Source: Triatoma infestans (lineage: Eukaryota; Arthropoda; Insecta; Hemiptera; Reduviidae). From it: a stretch of 64,000 nt of DNA. Each line of letters opens with the position of its first letter. Position 1 is the first letter of the stretch. Where the stretch lies: positions 38,375 through 102,374 of the forward strand of contig JAAEAF010003450.1 of NCBI GenBank assembly GCA_011037195.1. Reading direction: 5' to 3'. Made by a program: the position numbers and the translations under genes. The notes under the pieces are model-generated. The model ran no database searches and had not been told where the DNA came from. It saw only the letters and a list, made by a program, of their open reading frames with translations. This document shows positions 50,946-59,100 of this stretch, piece after piece.

Positions 50946-52871
50946 AGTGGCAGAAGTAGTAAGGATTGAGCAAAGTTATTGACAATAATATTGATCGTTT
51001 AAGGTATTGAGACCGGTTAGCACGAGTATTGATGGTTATATTGTCAATACCAATATTGACCATATAACTGACCGTGTAGGGGCCGCTTTAGACTGAACCC
51101 TCACAATAAATATCTGTAAAATTATAACTCATATATTACAACCATGTATAACAAAATTGTTGATTTGGTTTAAACACTCAATTAAAAATACGGAACTACA
51201 ACACTTTAAAGTTTTAGCATTTATATCTATTTACCAATGAAAAACAAAACAAAATCGTCAGCAATTGTTATTTGAAAACAAAATACAAACAGTCATCTGT
51301 AAGTAATAATTTAGTATTAATGGAGAATTTAAAGAAATAGAGTGTTTCAGTGCAGTTGAATATGCTGATATGGTGTTTATTTATGGTTTCTATGATAGTA
51401 ATGCTCGTCATGCATCAAGAGGAATACCAACGTGATTCTGAATAGATGTCTACTTCCTATAGGGAGTATATTCAGCCGTAGATTCCCGAGGCTTCAAGAG
51501 ACAGGAACAATTGCTGTACATAATAAAGGTAGCACTAAAGGTCACCGAGGAGGTAATGTTCGCAATGAAGAAAATGTAATCAACGCACTTTTGGACAATC
51601 TCACAATAAGTACAAGACACATTTGCAAAGCAATTGCGCCTTTCACCAACTATAATGTATGGCGGACATTACACCGAGAAGAAATGCATCCGTTCATAAT
51701 TTTCTGAATCCTGGGACCTAAAACGTGTGTTTCCGGTGAAAACTCGATATAGAAAATTTGATACGAATGCAATACTTCCTCTTATAGCGGTAAGAGAAAG
51801 GAAAAATCGGTAAAAAAAAAGGAAGGAATTCATCAGAAAATGTATTATTTTTCATGATCGGGATTGCGCCAACAGTAATAAATAAGGTTGCCAACATTGC
51901 GCCAATGTTGGCAACCTTATTTATTACTGATAATTGAAAATGGGATGTGGGTCTACAATGCTGGATAACATCTAGATTTTATAGGATGCATATTAATATT
52001 GTCATGACCGGTTTCGGATTGTCATCCATCGTCAGAATAAGGGTATCAAACACGTGTAGAGAGTTGACTTCAACTTTGTGTGTCATGCAATGCACTCAAG
52101 TCAACTCTCTATACAAATTTGATAGCCTTACTCTGACGATGGATGAGAATCGAAAACCGGTAACAATATTAATATCCATCCTAAGACAGATAAATTTCCA
52201 GAAATTGTAATATAATTTGACTTTTAATACCGGTGCTAATACATTATGTTTATTATTTGTTTGTGGGGAGGGACCAAATCGAACGTTATCCAAAGCCCAT
52301 GCTGCTAATACATAATAAACTCTCTAAGAAATGAAATATAAAAAGCTAGTTAAAACAGCTTGCATTTTCTGAGGATTGATCATTGTTGCAGTCTGCATAA
52401 AAATAAATTGTAAAAAAAAAAATATAAATAAATACTTCTATAACAATATGTAATCGAGTCTTCTTATCTATTTCATAAAAATGACGCTCTGCAGACCAGT
52501 TTTATATGTATTTTTAATCTATTAAGAATTTATAGTGCAAATTAGAACTTGTGATTTATTAATAAATAATAAATTATGATTACCTTCCAAGAAATTTTAA
52601 ACCCATAGTTATCGAATTCCATTGCAATTGGAATATCACCTCTTAAATAATGCTTCTTGAATGCAGTTTTGCCAACTGGATGTCTTTTTTTTGGAGTTGA
52701 TTTTGGAAAAGGTTGTACAATAGTATTTTTTTGTCTAGATTGTATTGAAAATGGAGGTACAATTCTGGGTTCTATAGGCTTTTTAATGGGTACAACATTA
52801 CCTGTTTTTGGATAACATCTCCTGTCTAAATGTTTTGTCCTGTCTGCATCAGTAGGGCATTCCATGGACAT
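38137..52871 (-). CDS. PACRG: Parkin co-regulated gene protein (PACRG)
   Basis: Exons in reading order: 52871-52584, 44364-44193, 38534-38385, 38294-38137. They join in frame to 255 residues (human isoform 257). PACRG is a helical-repeat protein that sits in the inner junction joining the A- and B-tubules of axonemal doublets. Visible blocks in order: a basic N-terminal tail, [78 protein letters not shown], then [30 protein letters not shown] and VPTYESCVF. The Asn codon after PMK is split a|at across intron 2. Intron 1 (8.2 kb) contains a Jockey-like LINE and a nested Harbinger; intron 2 (5.7 kb) contains two mariners. The mariner at 42935-44122 ends only 70 bp from the exon 2 donor. Confidence 0.95.
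38620..39455 (+). mobile_element. LINE family A, older 5'-truncated copy
   Basis: It follows the same order as 25715-26592 (tatctcttggtgaatggacc at its start, RNase H remnants, gggatagctataagggtcca and a caaataataa tail) but is clearly more diverged. It is antisense in PACRG intron 2 and begins about 85 bp from the exon at 38385-38534. Confidence 0.75.
39750..40010 (-). repeat. 1-kb interspersed repeat, partial
   Basis: It shares the taaagcgcacttccg-type block, here atacttccgattaaacga, and a tccacttgctaaaaat block with the family, in reverse orientation. Confidence 0.4.
40905..42790 (-). repeat. 1-kb interspersed repeat split by a mariner
   Basis: The left terminus (aaatctggtacgaaactc) is at 40905-40999 and the rest of the family sequence resumes at 42156-42790 (cttctggttaatcgac, atcccgggtagcatc, tgtatttaccaat, atacttacttttacaacag). 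Between the two parts lies the mariner at 41000-42155, so the mariner is the younger insertion. Confidence 0.55.
41000..42155 (-). mobile_element. mariner-type transposon, decayed
   Basis: Terminal inverted repeats (left ctgggtgtcccaaaaaaatg, right cattttttgggatacccgg) are flanked by TA. The minus-strand translation has a helix-turn-helix start ([13 protein letters not shown]), a middle part ([17 protein letters not shown]) and a C-terminal part ([19 protein letters not shown]). It is about 1.15 kb long with several stops and frameshifts, so inactive. Confidence 0.75.
42935..44122 (+). mobile_element. mariner-type transposon, decayed, TA duplication
   Basis: The ends (left ggtgtaacaaaagtctgggc; right end reading ttttaacaaaagtcttcgc on the other strand) are inverted repeats with TA on each side (42933-42934 and 44123-44124). 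The 1188-bp length is typical. A broken plus-strand transposase includes [17 protein letters not shown] and [19 protein letters not shown], typical of the C-terminal mariner catalytic region. It belongs to a different mariner lineage from 41000-42155. Confidence 0.8.
44736..45240 (+). pseudogene. Gag-like ORF1 of the Jockey-like LINE
   Basis: It begins [12 protein letters not shown] with a basic NRSRKKRK patch, is broken by a frameshift near 44890 and an in-frame stop near 45037, and then shows [21 protein letters not shown] and [15 protein letters not shown], a zinc-knuckle series that would bind the element RNA. Confidence 0.65.
45618..46133 (+). pseudogene. Endonuclease domain of the Jockey-like LINE
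   Basis: A 171-residue open frame with [10 protein letters not shown], then SACQPP and [14 protein letters not shown], the apurinic-endonuclease-type fold used to nick target DNA. The upstream catalytic Asn/Glu region is out of frame. Confidence 0.65.
48482..48714 (+). repeat. Imperfect tandem repeat inside the Harbinger element
   Basis: The word gggaaagatttgtg-attaaaataaaac, followed by a ttttaaagatga-tagtaatttttt block, occurs at 48482-48550 and again at 48637-48714, about 155 bases apart. Confidence 0.6.
48788..49036 (-). pseudogene. Harbinger transposase N-terminal fragment, interrupted by a LINE
   Basis: From the Met at 49036 it reads [15 protein letters not shown], then [15 protein letters not shown] and [20 protein letters not shown], equivalent to the fragment at 10807-10986 (VWIREW, then LEDPIQF). 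The catalytic domain is lost. The LINE target duplication begins three bases upstream of the start codon. Confidence 0.6.
49039..49860 (+). mobile_element. LINE family A, 5'-truncated, with 14-bp target duplication
   Basis: The duplication TTTGGAAGGGAAAA is at 49039-49052 and 49847-49860, so the insert is 49053-49846. It aligns throughout with 25850-26592: RNase H end ([20 protein letters not shown]), Cys/His tail and TAA-rich 3' tail. It carries few differences from that copy, so both are recent. Confidence 0.85.
49895..50941 (+). mobile_element. R1-like LINE 3' part with long poly(A) tail
   Basis: Two open frames (49935-50216 and 50201-50704) read through the reverse-transcriptase C-terminus ([34 protein letters not shown]) and the zinc-binding end ([21 protein letters not shown], then a C...H...C cluster). 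A GC-richer 3' UTR follows, then about 78 A residues from 50863. The RT block and the poly(A) tail fit the R1 group. One frameshift between the two frames makes it inactive. Confidence 0.75.
51330..51705 (+). mobile_element. Tc1/mariner-type transposase N-terminal fragment
   Basis: The plus-strand translation, with stops near 51433 and 51446, has [20 protein letters not shown], then [15 protein letters not shown] and [14 protein letters not shown], the paired helix-turn-helix region of a mariner-like transposase. The catalytic part is absent; the 1-kb repeat fragment begins directly after. Confidence 0.6.
51715..51815 (-). repeat. Fragment of the 1-kb interspersed repeat
   Basis: It contains gtttccggtgaaaactcgat, then gaatgcaatacttcctctta and cggtaagagaaagg, the same end as in the copy at 17355-18340. 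Confidence 0.6.
52006..52035 (-). ncRNA. Hammerhead-like motif, left arm of family B
   Basis: On the minus strand: CTGACGA, T, GGAT-GACA-ATCC, GAAA, CCGG, UC. All core positions are kept. Stem I beside it pairs poorly (TATT against ATGACAATA), which leaves activity doubtful. Confidence 0.4.
52133..52162 (+). ncRNA. Hammerhead-like motif, right arm of family B, diverged
   Basis: CTGACGA, T, GGAT-GAGA-ATCG, then AAAACCGGTA. The GAAA box has shifted by one base and the last pair of stem II is lost, so this arm is likely dead. Confidence 0.3.
52250..52300 (-). mobile_element. 3' tip of LINE family A
   Basis: On the minus strand it reads gggctttggataacgt, then ggtccctccccacaaacaaa and a taata tail, matching the last 50 bases of the copies at 26592 and 39455. 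It is an extreme 5' truncation. Confidence 0.7.
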
Positions 52872-52996
52872 TTCTAATAATTACAGCTACATTACTGTAC
52901 ATAACAAAGTGATACATAAAATAAACTATAGAAATTAAAATGAATAACAACATATGAACTACAATTTATTTTGGTTATCTCTAGTCATGTGTATTA

Positions 52997-53010
52997 GTAG
53001 TCATGGTAAC
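52997..53010 (+). promoter_or_regulatory. RFX X-box
   Basis: GTAGTCATGGTAAC satisfies every position of the ciliary X-box consensus GTHNYYATRRNAAC, bound by RFX factors that switch on axoneme and IFT genes in worms, flies and vertebrates. Placement between PACRG and another gene is what such a site would predict. Confidence 0.65.
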
Positions 53011-53012
53011 CT

Positions 53013-53020
53013 TGACGTCA
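53013..53020. promoter_or_regulatory. CRE palindrome
   Basis: TGACGTCA, the full CREB/ATF site, lies two bases after the X-box. CREM-type factors drive many testis genes, which would fit the neighbours. Its function is inferred. Confidence 0.5.
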
Positions 53021-53180
53021 TTATTGCATTTACTAAAATGATACGAGAAATTATTGAACTCAAATTATTCCATGCTTTGTACATTCAATTTGTACATTAT
53101 TTATTTAAATAAGATGTTTTGCATTGAGCATCTTTAATTTTTTTTTTTTTTTTTTTACTGTAATTAAATTATTAACTAAA

Positions 53181-56100
53181 ATGCCACCAAAAAAGATTCT
53201 AAAGAAAGGCAAAGCACCTCAGACAAATCAGAGGTAAAGTAATGAAAATGATACTAATTAAACTAATATATTGAGATTAAGAGATATTTGTAAATTTGTT
53301 TACATACAGTTCTGAACATGGTGGTTAGGTCTGTGTGTTAGAAAACATCAAAGATTTATTTTCCTTGACAGATATCCTTTTTTTGGGGTCATTAAGTAGT
53401 TTCCGAGTTAGCCAATCTTCAGAAAGTCTTGATAAGCATAGGGCAAAATCAGTTTTCAATCAAGGTTTACTTGAATGTGACTACATTGTATGGTGCTCTA
53501 TGTCAGCCCTCAGCAATATTTCTAATGACAGCTTGTAATTCTCAAATTCCTTCATAAAATCAATTTTCCCGGTTAAATATTTCAATCTATGCAGACAGCA
53601 TTCTGGGTTTAAACAAAAATGTTTTGGAGCCTTTTTCAAAGTCACTTTTTCTTCAAACTTAAAATTGTAGCAACCATTTAATAATATACCTTAATATTAC
53701 GTAATATTAGCAGCACTGAAATGATGTTTTTTTGAGAAAAGTTAAGAATTTAGAATCTGTCGAAACATCTAAAATATCGATAAATTTCAAAAATCGAATT
53801 TATAATTAATTTCTAGGATATAAATATGTTACAAATAAAAGTTACGTGCAGTACGTGTGTAGTAAATAATACGCAATGTTCAAAGAAAATCGCTAAAGCG
53901 GTTTCAAGGAAATAAACGTTTTCTAGAAAAATACTAAAGCAATATTTCTCTAACCATCCTTTTTACTAAACAAATAAGAGGGAAGTTTTCTAACATTTCT
54001 ATCGAATACATGCGTTCTTAGATTTATCAAACTATTGGTAAAAGAAGTAATTGCTATTTCTGCTACTAGTTGCAACAACTACTGAAATAGTTGTTGCTAC
54101 TTTCAAGATAACATTTTTCACAGAAGTTAAAACATATTATTATTTTGTTTTTTGAAATGACTTCAGATTTTTCGGACTAGAAAATATTTAGGAATTTCTA
54201 TTCCTTTATATGTGAAATTTTGTCATCGAACTTGCTATCCCTGCCTCTGACAGACTTTGGCCATGCCCCAGGGTACATTAAATAATTTTCTAGTATCAAT
54301 ATTTACAGAAAATTGGATAATCGGAAGTTTAACTTTACAGAATAGGATTGTGTAAGATTTACAGAATAATTGTTTGAAATTATCTCGTCAAGGGCTCAAA
54401 TGGTTTTATATAAATCTGAAATGATAACTGCATATATGTTTTTTCTGGAAAAAGTGATATTAAATGGACGCCGGAGGATTGCACGTTAGGTTTACATTAA
54501 ATTGCACAACCAATTATTTGTGGAACTTGATAGTAGCTATGTGGTCTAAGATGTAGTCAGATTCATTGTCTAATGTGCCCTTAGCTTGAGTGGTAAAGTG
54601 ATGGGAGTCCTACGCGGAAGTCCCGGGCTTGAGTCCAGTGCTATATTTAATTTTTTCTCTATTTAGGGAAACTCATCAGTGTCCGGTGAAAGGCAGTAAA
54701 GTAAAGAAATGGAATCAACTCACTGCAGTGGGGGCTCTGGAAAAGGCTGATGCGCGCAAAATAAAAAAGCTTATAATGAACTTGATTTAAAGCGATAGTT
54801 CTAAATAAGAGCATTTTAAGCCAAATTTAACTTTTTTCTGTCCAATTTAACTAATATTTTTATTCAAATCAAACATTTTCTCAGTCAAATAAATCTTTAT
54901 TTAAAGATTTGCCAGAGTGCCACAAGGTAGCATTCATCCTTTACAGAATTTATATTGCTGATATTACCACACATTCAGTGCAGGTGATATTCAAAGGATT
55001 CTCTAGAGGCAGGTGATATTTAAGATCCTATTTTGCTTATTTTTCTTCTCTCTAAGAATGGAAGCAAATCACTTTTTGGTTTCGTTATCCCCATTCGCAC
55101 CGTTTTTGGCGACTTCTCGAAATTTTGCATCCCCCCCCCCCACACACCAGAAAAGTGCAGCAGAGCACATGCGCACTGAGATGTACTTTATAATCTCCGA
55201 CTTATGGGATTAAAAAGAATTAAACCATTTTTATAATTGAAAAAACCTATTTATTTGGCATGATATTTCCATATTTTAAGTTCACCCTGAACAAAAAATC
55301 ATACCTCCAGTCTACTTGTACAATAACTTATACCAGCTGCAGGCCATGTTCGTTACTCTGGATTTCTTAAGACAAACGACTGTCTCGGAACCCCCATACT
55401 CCGGACCTGCTTTATCCAACGTTTCAAACTACTTGATAACGCTATAAAATAAAAGAGAATTTATATCGCATTGCTAGCACCAATTTGGAATTATGGACTA
55501 GAATTTAATGGATCTGCAAAACAAAACAATCTTAACAGAATCCAAACACTCAAGATCCTAGTCGCATCGTAGACGCGCTTTCTTATTTCTCCAATAAAAT
55601 TAAACATACTAACCTAAACATCCAATTCTTCCATACTCCAGCGAAAATCAAAGTATCTCAAATTCCACAGTAAACCTTCCTCCATTCTAATCCTCTTGTT
55701 CACATCCTCTTTCCAACTTCACTTCCAGAAAATTCTTCAAGACGACCCTGGGCAACAAATTGTGATTATCAATGGATACCTACCATTCATGGCAATAAGT
55801 CTTATTTTTGTAATATACTTTTATCATTTTTATTTCTTACATTTATAGCATCTAGTTGTAAAATCTAAGTAAAAGAAAATAAAAGACGTGTTTAAATTTA
55901 GTTAATAATTTAAATATTCGTTAATTGTGCATAAAAATATAATATTACATTTAAAACCATAATACACAATGCCTTTTAAAAACTTTAAAATACCTGGTTG
56001 TCACAGAAATAATTTACCTCACCACGCTTCCTAAAAAAAAGGGTTAGATCATAATATGAAGACTCCGAGAAAAAAAATCCGTGTGTGCCGTGACTTTGCA

Positions 56101-59100
56101 TTATGCTATTGACCTTATACAGTTTATCAAGACTTTCTGATCGACTTATGGCAGAAAATAATATGAAGTTGGCTTTCACGAAAGAAAATTGTGATGTTTT
56201 CCAGCACTATAGATCCCATATCCATTCTTCACATTGATTTACTTAGTTTTATATCCTTTCTTAGGGTTGATAAAGAGAAGACAAATAAACCAGATAACAA
56301 CGTTCCAGATGCTGATAAAGCAATTTCTGTAATCGAGGAAAATAGACCAGGAATATGTAATACTAATCAATTATTTCATTTTTACTTTCTCTTACTGTTA
56401 TTTCTTAAATGCTTGATTTTATGCTGCTATTTCAGACAAAGAAAATTCTATTATAAATAAGAATTAGATTCTATTGATAACTTCTAGAATCGTCTTAGAA
56501 TTTCTTATTAAATTCCACAAATTAGGTCACGAGAATTTCAAAAACTGACATTAGACAAATATTATTATTATTATTATTATGGAAAATGACAATACATATC
56601 TTTGATGCCTGATGTTTTCACTTTTACCACCTATTCTTTTCTCAATCGGCCAGATCAATGTTCAAGAAACTCTTAATTCGTTCAGTGTTTTTCTCCTTCA
56701 AATTGTTACCTTCTCGCCAAAATGGCAGCCGGATTTTGTTTATTCGATAGTGAGTAGATTTTAAATTAACTGATTAATGGATCTTGGAGTGATTAGAAAT
56801 CGCCTTGACTCCTGGAATATTTCCATTTAGTTCAGTAGATACCGACATTAGGGAAGAATGTAAAGAACTACAGATCTGTAAAAATATTAAACTGGAAGTA
56901 GTTTGATTGCAAACGGATTTTATCAAGGAGAACACTAAGAAGGTAAATATAAATATTTGAGGTAGCTAAACCGTTTGATAGATCTTAGAAGTGTTAAAAC
57001 TTTAAAAAGATATTTGGCATAAAACCTATTGGATTAATATATCAAGCAAAAAGTTTATTATTTCTTATTAGTCATCTGTGGGGTTATTAATTTTACTTTT
57101 TTAACTGTTTTTAAAGGAAGTATTGCGGTCATGTCAGAAATTCGAGATTGAATTTTCACTGGAAATACATGTTTTGAGGTCCTGTGAGTCAAAAAAAGTG
57201 GTTTTTGGAAAATGGTCTGTGTGTGTGTGTGTGTGAGTGAATAGAATATCTCAAAAACGAAAAGTAGCAGGAAGCTTAAACTTGGCATACCGTTTAGGTA
57301 CTACCACCGCATCAGATACGAAGATCCATCCAACCGGAAGTGCCACTTTACTGAATTTTTTTTTCCAGTTTTGTGATTTTTTTCGAAAATGGCTCCAACG
57401 ATTTTCTTTAAACTTTATATATCAACTACACATACAAAGAGATACAACTATTATTTGAAACATTTCTACGGGAATATTCATTTATAGGCACTGTTGGTGT
57501 AGAGTTGGGGTATGGATTCCTCTAAAGTGCTATTTCAGTTCAATAGTGTGCTATACAATTCTGTCAACTAAATAATATTAATTAGAATTATATAAGTTGC
57601 CAAAATTCCCAGTTTGGAGAAAATCGGTTGAACAAGAAGTGTGACTTTAATAAATAGGTTTTTAAGTTTTTTTGTGATGTTCTCTATAAAATGTCGACCG
57701 TTTTAAACACGCTAACACGGATTATCTTTCCGTGGTAGCCTGCTTCATGAATAGCAGCAGTGTGAAGAAAATATGCTATTTCGCAGTAAGAGAAAGTCGT
57801 GTGAGTGTTTCACACCACATTTTTTTATTAAAGTAGTCGCTATGGCCACCGAATATTAGTCGCTAAGAGCCACGATTATAAAGTAAGTTCTTTTTAAAAT
57901 TAGAAAACAACTTTACACGATTGCAATACTTGCTATTACAACAATCAGAGAAAGTACAAAACTTATAAAATACGTCTTTTACCTTTACGGCGGTCACCCT
58001 TGTCGGGTTCACATCAGGTTTTACTTGCATTCCTTTTTATTTATGTCTTTATACGCGCATTTTCCCCTTAAACTCTTTATTAGTTTTATTTTCTAATAAA
58101 AATTCCGTTCCGGTTATCCTGGCCCCAAATCTTCTCCAATGATCTATTCTCAGAGGAGAATATTTTCTTTTCCTGAGCACCACCTAGGTGTAATATCTCT
58201 GTTCCATACTGTAACACGAATTGAACCGGGCATTGAAAGTTAGCCTCTTTGATTATCAAGGATATTTCTATTCTATAAAACTAGATTCAAAATTCCTATC
58301 AACTATTGCTGCGGCTAGTAATTTTTTATTCTACTTCGAGATTAGAGCATCCATTAAACTCTAATACTTACTTACTTATTCTCTTCCTCTTTCTACCTTG
58401 CAGTATAGAGGAAAACTCTAATAATGAAAACTAATTAATAAAAATGGTCTCTTATATTAATGGACTGCTGATTATATTTCTCTTATAATCTTCTGATTAT
58501 ATTTTGTCTCAAAAAATTATCTTGAGTTAAAATTGTATTTTTCAGAGACATTTTCCGTGGTAGCCTGCTTCATTTTGTGGTCATCGACCGGTTTCGGGCG
58601 TTCGCCCATCTTCAGGTTGCGTTTTTCAGACAGTGTGACAACACAGACTTGCACAGAGCAAGTTAGTTTCACACTAACTGAGACGTATTTTTAAAATACT
58701 AAACTCTTAAACTAGGTAAAGGGATGTGGCCAGATGGGTGGGAAAACACGTGTTTGGGTTGTTAAAGGGCAAATTTTTTTCTTACAGTGGACACAACACG
58801 TGGGGGTCTCACTGTCTGAAAAACGCATCCTGAAGATGGGCGAACGCCCGAAACCGGTCGATGACCACAAAATGAAGCAGGCTACCACGGAAAATGTCTC
58901 TGATGCTTTCCAGCTCTGCGGAACCAACCACCACAACAAATTGTATTTTTAATTGGTAAATTTTTAAGAAATTAAAAAATTGAATTGCTAAATAAAATCG
59001 AGAAAAATTGAGAAATACAAAATATTTTTTTTTTTTTAAATTGAGAAATTGAATAAAATCGAAAAATTGAGTTATTATAAAATCGTATCAAATATGCATA

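Larger units (their letters stand above)
48245..51087. mobile_element. PIF/Harbinger-type transposon with nested LINE insertions
   Basis: Ends AGCGGCCTCTATACGGTC and, on the other strand, AGCGGCCCCTACACGGTC are inverted repeats differing at two positions, flanked by TTA (48242-48244 and 51088-51090). Second, inner inverted words (caatattgac types) follow each end. Inside is a minus-strand transposase N-terminus cut by a LINE at 49053-49846, followed by a second LINE at about 49895-50941. Removing both inserts leaves about 1 kb of Harbinger sequence. Confidence 0.75.
51945..52200. mobile_element. Palindromic element, family B, with paired hammerhead-like motifs
   Basis: Inverted arms run from gctggataacatctag to gagagttgac and back. 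The outer words resemble the right end of the copy at 29709-29982. Each arm carries an outward-facing core at 52006-52035 (minus) and 52133-52162 (plus). The 250-bp element has no coding capacity and lies about 390 bp downstream of the PACRG exon 1 donor, in intron 1. Confidence 0.65.
52872..53180. promoter_or_regulatory. Shared divergent promoter of PACRG and the UBXN11-like gene
   Basis: Only 309 bp separate the two start codons on opposite strands, so transcription of both must begin here or very close by. The X-box and CRE described separately sit in its right half, 130-180 bp from the UBXN11-like start codon. Confidence 0.7.
58546..58941. mobile_element. Palindromic element, family A, copy 2
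   Basis: It has the same arms as copy 1 at 33824-34128. Here the left end begins at cagagacattttccg, while the right end is complete (gctttccagctctgcggaac). The centre contains about 110 bases not found in copy 1. It carries two hammerhead-like motifs at 58582-58619 (minus) and 58826-58863 (plus). Confidence 0.75.
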
